A program made the translations under genes and the position numbers. A model generated the notes under the pieces. It saw nothing but the letters and a program-made list of their open reading frames with translations. It searched no databases and had not been told where the DNA came from. Shown one piece after another: positions 1 through 7,928 of a stretch of DNA of 64,000 nucleotides (the stretch's first letter is position 1; each line of letters starts with the position of its first letter). The DNA is from Amycolatopsis methanolica 239 (GTDB taxonomy: Bacteria; Actinomycetota; Actinomycetes; Mycobacteriales; Pseudonocardiaceae), in assembly GCF_000739085.1 (NCBI RefSeq), contig NZ_CP009110.1:496001-560000 (forward strand). Direction: 5' to 3'.

Positions 1-1
1 C

Positions 2-613
2 TACCTGGTGGAGAACGTCAGCAACAGCGGTGGCTCGCAGATCCGGATGTACGGGCTCGGCGCGATCGCCGGGGTGGCGGCGGTCGGCACCGTGCGCGGT
101 GGCGAGCTGCTGCTCGGCCCGTTCCTCGCGGTGCTGATGGGTCTGGCGTTCGTCGCGGTGCCCGAGGCGGCCAGGGTGGTGCGCCGCAACGTGCGGCGGC
201 TGAGGACGTTCTGCCTGGTCCTGGGCGGGAGCCAGGCACTCGCCGCATTGCTGTGGGGCGGTGCGCTGCTGCTCGTGCTGAACGACCGGCTGGGCGAGCT
301 CCTGCTCGGCGACGTCTGGCACACCGCCGAGGCGATGATCATCCCGGCCACCCTGTCCGTCTTCAACGCGAGCTTCATCACCGGCGCCGCGACCGGCCTG
401 CGGGCGCTCGGCGCGGCCAAGCGCAGCATGCGGTGCCAGCTCGTGGCGTCCACGCTCTACGTGATCGGCGGCCTGTCCGGCGCGGCGATCGGCGGCGCCG
501 TCGGGTCCGGCTGGGGCGTCGCGTGCGCCACCTTCGCCGGTGCGTTCGTGTGGTGGAGCCAGTTGCACGTCGCCGTCCGCGAGCACGTTCCCGAGGAAGC
601 GAGGACCCCATGA
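2..613 (+). CDS. Polysaccharide flippase (Wzx/MATE-like), C-terminal part
   Basis: Partial gene: the reading frame is already open at the left window edge. About 200 residues are visible. They form several hydrophobic segments (for example GLGAIAGVAAVGTV near the start and a stretch around LLWGGALLLVL) separated by short Arg-rich loops, as expected for the C-terminal half of a 12-14 helix polysaccharide transporter. Such flippases move lipid-linked glycan units across the membrane. The stop overlaps the ATG of the following glycosyltransferase by 4 bases (ATGA), so the genes are translationally coupled and probably act in the same glycan pathway. The family assignment rests on hydrophobicity and context, as the N-terminal half is not visible. 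Confidence 0.6.
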   Translation, partial: YLVENVSNSGGSQIRMYGLGAIAGVAAVGTVRGGELLLGPFLAVLMGLAFVAVPEAARVVRRNVRRLRTFCLVLGGSQALAALLWGGALLLVLNDRLGELLLGDVWHTAEAMIIPATLSVFNASFITGAATGLRALGAAKRSMRCQLVASTLYVIGGLSGAAIGGAVGSGWGVACATFAGAFVWWSQLHVAVREHVPEEARTP

Positions 614-1467
614 CGACCGCACCGAGACTGAGCATCGGCCTGCCCGTCTACAACGGGGAGAACTACGTCGCCGAAGCCGTCGACAACCTGCTCGCCCAGA
701 CCTTCGCCGACTTCGAGCTGATCATCTCCGACAACGCCTCCACGGACGGCACCCAGGAGATCTGCGAGAAGTACGCATCGAAGGACGAGCGCATCCGCTA
801 CCTGCGGCAGCCGCGCAACATCGGCGCCGCGCCCAACCACAACTTCGTGGTGCAGGCGGCGCGGGGCGAGTTCTTCAAGTGGGCGGCGCACGACGACCTG
901 TTCGCGCCGGAGCTGCTGGCCAAGTGCGTCCAGGCGCTCGACCGGCACCCGGAAGCGGCGCTCGCGCACTCGTACATGGCGATCGTGGACGAGCGGGGTG
1001 AGGTCATCGAGAACTACGACTACGGCCTGGCGACCGATTCGCCGGACGCGGCGGTCCGGTTCCGCAGCCTGATGTTCACCGAGGGCGGCGACGACTTCTA
1101 CGGTGTGATCCGCACCTCGGTGATGCGGCGGATCGCCCCGCACGAGAGTTACCACAACGCCGGCCGGAAGCTGGTCGGCGAACTCGCCCTGCACGGCACG
1201 TTCGTGCAGGTCCCGGAGGTCATGTTCTTCCGTCGCGAGCACCCCGGCCGCGGCGACAACCTGGGCTCGGTGCAGAAGGTCTGCGCGAACCTGGACCCGC
1301 GCCGCACGGGGCAGTCGAAGGCGCGGTTGTTCGCCGAATACCTGGCCGGGTACGTCACCGCGATCCGGCGCGCGCCGCTGTCGTCGAGCGAGCGGCTGCG
1401 CTGCTACGGCGTGCTCGGCGAGTGGCTTGGTGGCAAGCCATTGCGGAAGGTGGGTCTGCTTTCGTGA
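610..1467 (+). CDS. Family 2 glycosyltransferase
   Basis: 285 residues. The N-terminus carries the GT-A nucleotide-binding fold: LSIGLPVYNGENYVAEAV at residues 7-24 and IISDNASTDGT at 38-48. A metal-binding HDD is at 94-96. This is the normal layout for a GT2 enzyme that transfers a sugar from a nucleotide donor to a lipid-linked acceptor on the inner membrane face. The start overlaps the flippase stop by 4 bases, and the stop overlaps the GTG of the next gene. The 3' end is Arg-rich, without a membrane helix. The sugar cannot be predicted. Confidence 0.88.
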   Translation: MTTAPRLSIGLPVYNGENYVAEAVDNLLAQTFADFELIISDNASTDGTQEICEKYASKDERIRYLRQPRNIGAAPNHNFVVQAARGEFFKWAAHDDLFAPELLAKCVQALDRHPEAALAHSYMAIVDERGEVIENYDYGLATDSPDAAVRFRSLMFTEGGDDFYGVIRTSVMRRIAPHESYHNAGRKLVGELALHGTFVQVPEVMFFRREHPGRGDNLGSVQKVCANLDPRRTGQSKARLFAEYLAGYVTAIRRAPLSSSERLRCYGVLGEWLGGKPLRKVGLLS

Positions 1468-2642
1468 CGCGTATCGGGTTCTTCGGCATCCTCGGTTCGG
1501 GCAACCTGGGCAACGACGGGTCGCTCGACGCCGTATTGAGTCACGTGCGAGAGCGATATCCCGACGCGGAGCTGGGTTTCCTGGCGATGGGCCCCGAGCA
1601 GCTCACCGCGCGGTACGGCGCGCCGGCGACGCACCTGCAGTGGTACGAGCCGCACGCGGGTGACGCGACCGGGCTGCGGGCCGCGGGGCTGAAGGTGCTG
1701 GGCAAGCTGCTGGACCCGTTCCGGACCCTGGCCTGGGTGCGGAACTACGACGTGGTGATCGTGCCCGGGATGGGCGTGCTGGAGGCGACGCTGCCGCTGC
1801 GGCCGTGGGCACTGCCGTACTCGCTGTTCTGGCTCGGCGCCACCGCGCGGCTCACCGGCACCAGGGTCGCGCTTGTCAGCGCCGGCGCCGACGTGGTGCG
1901 CAAACGCGCCACCCGGTGGGTCATCACGCGCGCCGCGCGGCTGGCGCACTACCGCTCCTACCGGGATGAGCACTCGCGCCAGGCCATGGCGCGCATGGGT
2001 GTCGACGTGAGCGCGGACGCCGTCTTCCCCGACCTCGCGTTCGGGCTGGCCGATCCGGAGCCGCGGTCCTCGACCGGGGCCGTCGGGGTCGGGGTGATGG
2101 CCTTCCACGGCGGCAACGACGACCGGGCCCACGCGGACGAGATCAACCGCGCGTACCTGTCGACGGTGAAGCGGTTCGTGCGCCTGCTGGCCGACGAGGG
2201 CCGTCCGATCCGGCTGTTCACCGGTGACGTCGCCGACGACGACGTGCCCGCGGAGATCATCGCCGCGGTGCCGGGGGCGGACATCACCGCCGAACCGCTG
2301 ACCTCGCTGCAGGACCTCATGCGCCGGATGGCCGAGGTCGACGTCGTCGTCGCCACCCGCTACCACAACGTGTTGTGCGCACTGAAGACCGCGAAGCCGA
2401 CGATCTCGCTGGGCTACGCGCGCAAGAACGACGTGCTGATGTCCGCGATGGGCCTCGGCGAGTTCTGCCAGTCCGCGCGGGAGCCCGACTTCGACCGGCT
2501 CGTGGCGCAGTTCCGCGAGCTGGAGGACCGGCGCGAGGAGCTGACCGCTGTCCTCAAGGAACGCAATCGTGTGATGAGCGAGCGGCTGGAGCGCCAGTTC
2601 GCCATCATGTCCGAATCCGTCGTCGAAGGGAGCCGGACGTGA
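1464..2642 (+). CDS. Polysaccharide pyruvyltransferase family protein
   Basis: 392 residues from a GTG that overlaps the previous stop (GTGA). An upstream ATG at 1422 is less likely because it would overlap the glycosyltransferase deeply. The N-terminus reads MTRIGFFGILGSGNLGNDG, the glycine-rich 'G..GxGNxGD' start of the CsaB/EpsI pyruvyltransferase family. A second domain carries VDVVVATRYHNVLCALKTAKPTISL, the conserved RxH region near residues 290-315. Members add ketal pyruvate to exopolysaccharide sugars, although some annotated members have other roles. The operon position between a GT2 and an RmlC-like epimerase supports glycan decoration. Confidence 0.8.
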   Translation: MTRIGFFGILGSGNLGNDGSLDAVLSHVRERYPDAELGFLAMGPEQLTARYGAPATHLQWYEPHAGDATGLRAAGLKVLGKLLDPFRTLAWVRNYDVVIVPGMGVLEATLPLRPWALPYSLFWLGATARLTGTRVALVSAGADVVRKRATRWVITRAARLAHYRSYRDEHSRQAMARMGVDVSADAVFPDLAFGLADPEPRSSTGAVGVGVMAFHGGNDDRAHADEINRAYLSTVKRFVRLLADEGRPIRLFTGDVADDDVPAEIIAAVPGADITAEPLTSLQDLMRRMAEVDVVVATRYHNVLCALKTAKPTISLGYARKNDVLMSAMGLGEFCQSAREPDFDRLVAQFRELEDRREELTAVLKERNRVMSERLERQFAIMSESVVEGSRT

Positions 2643-3187
2643 AGGCCGTTCCGGTAGCCGGCATTGCCGGGGCCTGGTTGTTCGAACCAACACCGCACGT
2701 GGACGCGCGCGGGTTCTTCTCACGCACGTTCGACCGCGAGGTCGTCGCGTCCGTCGGCATCGACCCGGACTGTTTCGCGCAGGACAGCCTGTCCCGGTCG
2801 GTCAAGGGCGTGATCCGCGGCATGCACCTGCGTTCCGGCGCGGGAGAGTCCAAACTGGTCCGCTGCTCCTACGGCGAGGTGTTCGACGTGGTGGTCGACC
2901 TGCGGCCGGACTCGCCGACCTTCCGCAACACCGAGTACTTCCGGCTCTCCGGCGACACCCAGGTCACCGTGTACGTGCCTGCCGGCTGCGCGCACGGCTT
3001 CCAGGCGCTGACCGAGCCCGCCGACGTCTCCTACCGCATCGACCGGCCGCACGACCCGTCCGAGGACGTCACCATCGCCTTCGACGACCCCGACCTGGCC
3101 ATCCCGTGGCCGCTTCCGGTGACCCTGACCTCCGACCGCGACCGAAGCGCGCCCTCGCTCGCCGAAGTCCTGAGAACCCTGAGGTGA
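2639..3187 (+). CDS. rfbC-like: dTDP-4-dehydrorhamnose 3,5-epimerase-like (RmlC family)
   Basis: 182 residues, starting at a GTG that overlaps the preceding TGA. The cupin fold of RmlC is clear: FFSRTF at 26-31, VIRGMHLRS at 58-66 with the catalytic His63, and VYVPAGCAHGFQ at 111-122 with His119. The later Tyr that acts as general acid in true RmlC (in YxxxxYY) is not obvious: the equivalent stretch reads SYRIDRPHDP. The protein may therefore be a 3-epimerase or another dTDP-hexose epimerase variant rather than a rhamnose enzyme. It is coupled to the next gene. RmlA is present at 39964, but RmlB and RmlD are not in the window. Confidence 0.82.
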   Translation: MKAVPVAGIAGAWLFEPTPHVDARGFFSRTFDREVVASVGIDPDCFAQDSLSRSVKGVIRGMHLRSGAGESKLVRCSYGEVFDVVVDLRPDSPTFRNTEYFRLSGDTQVTVYVPAGCAHGFQALTEPADVSYRIDRPHDPSEDVTIAFDDPDLAIPWPLPVTLTSDRDRSAPSLAEVLRTLR

Positions 3188-4506
3188 CAGTCATGGACGC
3201 GCAGAGCCTGCCCCGGTCCACCGAGGTCAACGAGCGTCTGCACCGGATCGTCCCCGGCGGCGCGCACACCTACGCCAAGGGGGAGGACCAGTATCCCGAG
3301 GGTCTGGCGCCGGTCATCTCGCACGGCCGCGGCGCGCACGTGTGGGACATCGACGGCAACTCCTACATCGAATACGGCTCCGGCCTGCGCGCGGTGAGCC
3401 TCGGGCACGCGCACCCGCGGGTGGTCGAGGCCGCGCGGCGCGAGCTGGAGCGCGGCAGCAACTTCGTGCGGCCGTCCATCGTCGAGCTGTCCGCGGCGGA
3501 GAAGTTCCTGGCGACCGTGCCGACCGCGGAGATGGTCAAGTTCGCCAAGAACGGCTCGGACGTCACCACCGCCGCGGTGCGGCTGGCGCGTGCGGCGACC
3601 GGGCGCCCGGTGGTCGCGATCTGCGCCGACCACCCGTTCTTCTCCACCGACGACTGGTTCATCGGCATCACCGGCATGCCTGCCGGGATCCCGCCGCAGA
3701 TCACCGGACTCACCGTGCGCTTCCCGTACGGCGACCTGGCCGCGACCGAGGAGATCCTGCGAAACCACGACATCGCGTGCCTGATCATGGAGGCCGCGAC
3801 CGGCGTCGAGCCGCCGCCGGGGTACCTGGAGGGGATGCGCGCGCTGGCCGACCGGTACGGCGTGGTGCTGGTCTTCGACGAGATGATCACCGGTTTCCGC
3901 TGGTCGGAGGCGGGCGCGCAGGGCTACTACGGGGTGACGCCGGACCTGTCGACGTTCGGCAAGGCCCTCGGCAACGGGTTCGCGGTGTCCGCGCTGGCGG
4001 GCAAGCGGGAGCTGATGGAGCTGGGCGGGTTGCGGCACTCCCGCGAGCGGGTGTTCCTGCTGTCCACCACGCACGGCGCGGAGACGCACTCGCTGGCCGC
4101 CGCCATGGCCGTGATGGACACCTACGTCGAGGAGGGCATCTCGGCCCGGCTGCACGCCCTCGGCGAGCGGCTGGCCTCCGGCGTCCGGGACGTGGCGGCG
4201 GCGATGGGCGTCGGCGAGCACGTCGTGGTGCGCGGCCGGGCGAGCAACCTGGTGTTCGGCACGCTCGACGAGCAGCTGCGGCCGTCCCAGCCGTACCGGA
4301 CGCTGTTCCTGCGCCAGCTGGTCGCCGGTGGCGTGCTCGGGCCGTCGTTCGTGGTGAGCAGCGCGCTGACCGAGGCCGACATCGACCGGACGGTGGACGT
4401 GGTGGCCCAGGCCTGCGCGGTGTACCGGAAGGCGCTGGACGTCGAGGACCCGACGCCGTGGATCGGCGGCCGGTCGGTCAAGCCGGTGTTCCGGCCCTAC
4501 GCCTGA
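3184..4506 (+). CDS. Class III aminotransferase / glutamate-1-semialdehyde aminomutase-like
   Basis: 440 residues from GTG 3184, which overlaps the previous stop; ATG 3193 is three codons later and equally possible. The fold is class III PLP: GGAHTYAKGEDQYPEG near residue 25-40, FDEMITGFR at 231-239 with the PLP-contacting Asp, and TFGKALGNG with the Schiff-base Lys at about 260. The family includes heme-pathway HemL. Here the operon with nucleotide-sugar and glycosyltransferase genes argues for a sugar or side-chain aminotransferase or aminomutase in glycan assembly. The last 29 bases overlap the convergent PAP2 gene. Confidence 0.85.
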   Translation: MTVMDAQSLPRSTEVNERLHRIVPGGAHTYAKGEDQYPEGLAPVISHGRGAHVWDIDGNSYIEYGSGLRAVSLGHAHPRVVEAARRELERGSNFVRPSIVELSAAEKFLATVPTAEMVKFAKNGSDVTTAAVRLARAATGRPVVAICADHPFFSTDDWFIGITGMPAGIPPQITGLTVRFPYGDLAATEEILRNHDIACLIMEAATGVEPPPGYLEGMRALADRYGVVLVFDEMITGFRWSEAGAQGYYGVTPDLSTFGKALGNGFAVSALAGKRELMELGGLRHSRERVFLLSTTHGAETHSLAAAMAVMDTYVEEGISARLHALGERLASGVRDVAAAMGVGEHVVVRGRASNLVFGTLDEQLRPSQPYRTLFLRQLVAGGVLGPSFVVSSALTEADIDRTVDVVAQACAVYRKALDVEDPTPWIGGRSVKPVFRPYA

Positions 4507-5146
4507 CGCGGTCGAGGAGCCAGGCCGTCACCGGCACGACGACGAGCGCGACGCAGAAGCCGCCGAGCGTGTCCGTCGGGTAGTGCACGACCATGCCGAA
4601 CTGCGCCCACGCCTCGGCGGCGCCCGCCGTGACCGCGGCGTAGAGCACCACCGCCGTGGCCGCGGGCGGGCGCAGCCGCAGCCGGTCGGCCATGACGAAT
4701 GCGAACACCAGGACCATCGCCGTCACCACCGCGGTGTGCCCGCTGGGGAACGACAGGTGCGGGCCGTTGATCGTCCGCCCCACCACGGGTTTCAGCAGCG
4801 TCGTCACGGCCACCGACAGACCGGGCCCGAGCACGGCGAGCAGCGCGGTGCGCCGGTGCCCGAGCACCAGGCACAGCACGATCAGCGCGGCCACGAGCAG
4901 GCCTGCGCCCGCCGGTTCGCCCGCCAGGCCCAGACCCTTGGCGGTCACCCGCTGCGCCGACGGGTACGGGATCGCGCCGCCCGACGAGTCCAGGATCCAG
5001 CGGTCGAGAGCGCTCGCCGAACCGGCGCCCGCGACGCGCACGGCCAGCACCGCGACGGTCACCGCGGCCGGGATCGCGAGCGCCAGCAGCGGGCGCCGCA
5101 GGGCGTCGGGCAGGGCGGTTCGCGTGGGTAGCCCGGCGGTGGTCAC
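4478..5146 (-). CDS. PAP2-family membrane phosphatase (copy 1)
   Basis: 222 residues if started at the GTG at 5146; a longer frame to 5260 would run into the B1 gene. About five or six membrane helices are visible. The phosphatase motifs are present in order: KPVVGRTINGPHLS (the K-x6-R motif is degenerate, with RT instead of RP), SFPSGHTA with the catalytic His, and VVHYPTDTLGG with the second His and Asp. Enzymes of this type dephosphorylate lipid pyrophosphates such as undecaprenyl-PP. A close paralogue lies at 16026-16688 on the same strand, and the two flank the lasso locus. It converges on and overlaps the PLP-enzyme gene by 29 bases. Confidence 0.82.
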   Translation of the reverse strand: MTTAGLPTRTALPDALRRPLLALAIPAAVTVAVLAVRVAGAGSASALDRWILDSSGGAIPYPSAQRVTAKGLGLAGEPAGAGLLVAALIVLCLVLGHRRTALLAVLGPGLSVAVTTLLKPVVGRTINGPHLSFPSGHTAVVTAMVLVFAFVMADRLRLRPPAATAVVLYAAVTAGAAEAWAQFGMVVHYPTDTLGGFCVALVVVPVTAWLLDRVRRRAGTPA

Positions 5147-5244
5147 CGTTGGGAGTCGGTCCCGCCGCGGGGTTCGTTTCGCAGTAACAGGGGAGTGATC
5201 ATCGGCGACTGGCAGGTGAAGCCGCCAGCTCCGGGAGGGCCGCC

Positions 5245-5496
5245 ATGCGCGTACGGGCATCCGACATCTCGGCTCGCACCATCGGTGACGAGACGATCGT
5301 GCTCAGCCTGTCGACCTCGAAGTACTTCACCATCACCGGTGTCGGCACGCGGCTGTTCGAGCTGCTCGCCGAGGACCGCTCGCTGGACGACCTGGTCGGC
5401 GCGATCACCAGCGAGTACGAGATCGACGCGGACACCGCGCGCCGCGACATCGAGGCGTTCCTCGGCAGGCTCCGCGATGCCGAGCTCCTCCACTGA
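5245..5496 (+). CDS. Lasso peptide B1: PqqD-like precursor recognition protein (RRE)
   Basis: 83 residues, the usual size of a free-standing PqqD-type RRE. A strong Shine-Dalgarno (GGAGGGCCGCC) precedes the ATG. The N-terminal half has the beta-rich TIVLSLSTSKYFTITGVG pattern and the C-terminal half the helices LFELLAEDRSLDDLV and ADTARRDIEAFLGRL. RRE proteins bind the leader peptide through the YxxP motif, which both precursors here contain, and hand it to the B2 protease. The gene overlaps the cyclase gene by 20 bases and starts the biosynthetic operon B1-C1-B2-kinase. Confidence 0.9.
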   Translation: MRVRASDISARTIGDETIVLSLSTSKYFTITGVGTRLFELLAEDRSLDDLVGAITSEYEIDADTARRDIEAFLGRLRDAELLH

Positions 5497-6589
5497 GGCG
5501 CCGCCGCGCCTGTCCACACTGGACATCGCGGCCGGACGCCCGCTCGGTTCCGCGCCGTTCCCGCTCGGTGAGCCGGCGGATCCGGTGCTCGCGCTGCGGA
5601 ACGCGTTGCGGCCCGCGTTGCTGCGCGATCCGTGCGTCATCGCCTTCTCCGGTGGGCGGGACTCCTCGGTGCTGCTGGCGGTCGCCGCGGACCTCGCCGC
5701 GCGCGAAGGGCTCGCGCCGCCGATCGCGCTCACTTTTCGCTACCCCGGCGACCAGGCCGCGGACGAGTCGGCCTGGCAGGAATCGGTGATCCGGCACGTC
5801 GGCGTCGAAAGCTGGGTGCGCCGCGAGATCGGCGACGAGCTGGACCTGATCGGGCCGCTCGTGCAGCCGGTGCTGCGTGCCCGCGGCCCGGTCTACCCGG
5901 CCGCGCTGGGCAACACGGTGCTGCTCGCGTCGCACGCGCCGGGCGGCAGCCTGGTGACCGGCAACGCCGGGGACGAGGTGCTCGGCGGGCACCGGCTCGG
6001 GACGCTACGTGCGGTGGCGCGCCGTCGCGGCCGCGGGATGACCGCGGCGGACTGGGCGCGGTTCGCGGTGTGCGCGGCGCCCGGGTTCGCCCGCCGCGAG
6101 GTGGCCCGCCGCTCCGTCCCGATGCCGTGGCTACGGCCGGACCTGCGGCGGGTGGTCTGGCGCGAGGCCGCGGACCGCCCGCTGCGGTGGGAGACCAGCG
6201 TGCGGACAGCGTTGGCGACGCGCGCGTACGCGGTGGGTTTCCGGACGCGGGCCGATGCCGCGGCGGAGCACGACTGCGAGCTGGTCGAGCCGTTCGCCGA
6301 TCCGTCCTTTGCGGCCTCCTACGCGGCCGGGCGGCCGGTGACCCGCGCGGCGGGCACCCGGCTGGTCGCGGACGGGCTGCTGCCGGAAGCGGTTCTCCAG
6401 CGGCGGGACAAGGCGCGGTTCAACGCGTCCCGGTTCGGGCGGCGGTCGCGGGAGTTCGCGCGGAACTGGAACGGCCGCGGCGTCGACGGCGCACTGGTCG
6501 ACCCGGACGCGCTGCGCGCCGCGTGGCTCGCCGACGAGCCGCCCGCGTCCACGGCGATGCTGCTGCAACAGGCGTGGCTGGCGACATGA
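5477..6589 (+). CDS. Lasso peptide macrolactam synthetase C1 (asparagine synthetase-like)
   Basis: 370 residues. The PP-loop ATP-binding motif SGGRDSS is at 58-64, followed by SLVTGNAGDEVLGGHR, the acidic helix motif of asparagine synthetases. The glutaminase N-terminal domain is absent, so this is a short McjC-type enzyme. It would adenylate the ring-closing Asp side chain and form the macrolactam with the core N-terminus. The C-terminus ends MLLQQAWLAT, a tail also seen in cyclase C2 and in the decayed repeats at 11440-11620. The start lies inside B1 and the stop overlaps the B2 start (ATGA). Confidence 0.9.
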   Translation: MPSSSTEAPPRLSTLDIAAGRPLGSAPFPLGEPADPVLALRNALRPALLRDPCVIAFSGGRDSSVLLAVAADLAAREGLAPPIALTFRYPGDQAADESAWQESVIRHVGVESWVRREIGDELDLIGPLVQPVLRARGPVYPAALGNTVLLASHAPGGSLVTGNAGDEVLGGHRLGTLRAVARRRGRGMTAADWARFAVCAAPGFARREVARRSVPMPWLRPDLRRVVWREAADRPLRWETSVRTALATRAYAVGFRTRADAAAEHDCELVEPFADPSFAASYAAGRPVTRAAGTRLVADGLLPEAVLQRRDKARFNASRFGRRSREFARNWNGRGVDGALVDPDALRAAWLADEPPASTAMLLQQAWLAT

Positions 6590-6993
6590 GGAGGCGGCTG
6601 GCGTGGGAGGTGCTGCGCGCGCTCCCGCCGATGGTGCGGATCGAGCTCAGCCTGCGGCGCGCGGACCTGCGGGAGACCTGCCGACGGCTCGGTGTGCGGT
6701 GCGACCTGACCAGCGCCGTGCCGCCCGCCGACGAGCCGCCCGTGCTGCCGCGGTGGTCGCGGGCGCCGATCCGGGCCTCGTACTTCGTCGTGTCGCGGTG
6801 GCCTGCCGGGGACACCTGCCTGCGGCAGTGCCTACTGATCGGCCACCGGCTCCGGGCTCTGGAGCCGGTGCTGCGGATCGGTGTGCGGCGCGAGGCGGAC
6901 GGCCGGTTCTCCGCGCATTCCTGGCTGGAGATCGACGGCAAGGCGCTCGACCCCACGGCGGGGCGGTACGCGGTACTCGGATCGGCAGGGTGA
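6586..6993 (+). CDS. Lasso peptide B2 leader peptidase (transglutaminase-like cysteine protease)
   Basis: 135 residues, typical of a split B2 protein. The papain/transglutaminase triad can be placed: Cys78 in GDTCLRQC, His111 in SAHSWLE and Asp122 in ALDPTA. It removes the leader after the conserved Thr at the penultimate leader position. It is the only B2 gene seen in the locus, so it probably serves both precursors. It is translationally coupled to C1 (ATGA) and followed within 6 bases by the kinase gene. Confidence 0.9.
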   Translation: MRRRLAWEVLRALPPMVRIELSLRRADLRETCRRLGVRCDLTSAVPPADEPPVLPRWSRAPIRASYFVVSRWPAGDTCLRQCLLIGHRLRALEPVLRIGVRREADGRFSAHSWLEIDGKALDPTAGRYAVLGSAG

Positions 6994-6998
6994 CCACA

Positions 6999-7913
6999 AT
7001 GGACTTCACGTACCGGGCGCACGGGCTGACCGTGTGGAGCGACGTCGAGCTGGCGCTGCCGGCCGGGGACGGCGGCGAGCCGGACCTGGTGCTGCGCCGG
7101 GGCGCCGACCGGGAGGTGCCGCGCGCGGAGCTGCCCGGGCGGTGCCTCGCCGAGCTGGCGAAACCGGACGGGCGGGTGTTCTACACGATCGCCACCGACG
7201 GCGACCGGACCGTGCTGCGCTATCCGGGACTGTGCGAGTTCGCGGGCGATCCGTTGCTGCGCGAGGTGACCTACCACCTGGACCCGGCGGCCGACCACGG
7301 GTTGCTGACCGTGCTCGCGACGGGCACGCTGCTGGCCGTGCACCTGACGCTGAACTCGCACCTCGTGCTGCACGCGAGCGCGGTGCGGGCAGGCAAGCGG
7401 GCGCTGGCGTTCGTCGGCGCGTCCGGGATGGGGAAGTCCACTCTGGCCGCGGCGCTGTGCGGGCACGGGTGTGACCTGGTGGCCGACGACGTGCTGCGGG
7501 TGGACCCCGGCGGGCTCGTGCACCCGGGAAGCACGGAGAACCGGCTGCGGATGGCGGCGCGGGGCCTCGCCGGGGGAGCCGATGCGGCGGACGTGCGGCC
7601 GACCGCGGACGGGCGGCTGGCCCTGCGGTCGCCGGTGTACGCGGACGCGTTGCCGTTGGCGGCGTGCGTGATCCCGCGGCCGAGCCGGTCCGCTGTGGAC
7701 GTTTCCGTCGTGCGGCTCACCGGGGCGCGGGCGTTCCTGCGGATGAGCCAGTTCCCGCGCGTGCTCGGCTGGCGCGATCCAGCCGTGATGGACTTCGCGT
7801 TCCAGGGGCTGGCCGACCTGGTCGCGCAGGTCCCGGTCTTCGAGGCGACCGTGCCGTGGGGCCCGCCCTTCCGCGACCAGGTACTCGCGAACCTGCTGTC
7901 CGCCCTCACCTGA
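6999..7913 (+). CDS. HPr-kinase-like kinase of the lasso peptide locus
   Basis: 304 residues from ATG 6999, chosen because GCAGGG sits at the right distance; a GTG at 6990 has no spaced ribosome site. The HprK P-loop is GASGMGKS at 140-147. A conserved LHAS (His125) precedes it and VADDVLRV (Asp163-164) follows it. HprK-like proteins recur in lasso loci. The characterised case (paeninodin) phosphorylates the side chain of a C-terminal serine on the precursor, and both precursors here end in serine. That the two are enzyme and substrate is inference from this match. It is the last gene of the plus-strand operon and converges with the exporter. Confidence 0.85.
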   Translation: MDFTYRAHGLTVWSDVELALPAGDGGEPDLVLRRGADREVPRAELPGRCLAELAKPDGRVFYTIATDGDRTVLRYPGLCEFAGDPLLREVTYHLDPAADHGLLTVLATGTLLAVHLTLNSHLVLHASAVRAGKRALAFVGASGMGKSTLAAALCGHGCDLVADDVLRVDPGGLVHPGSTENRLRMAARGLAGGADAADVRPTADGRLALRSPVYADALPLAACVIPRPSRSAVDVSVVRLTGARAFLRMSQFPRVLGWRDPAVMDFAFQGLADLVAQVPVFEATVPWGPPFRDQVLANLLSALT

Positions 7914-7928
7914 CCGCGGGCTTGGGCG

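Noticed and set aside
5477..6589. C1 as a full asparagine synthetase
   Set aside because: No N-terminal Cys or glutaminase domain; its context is lasso biosynthesis.
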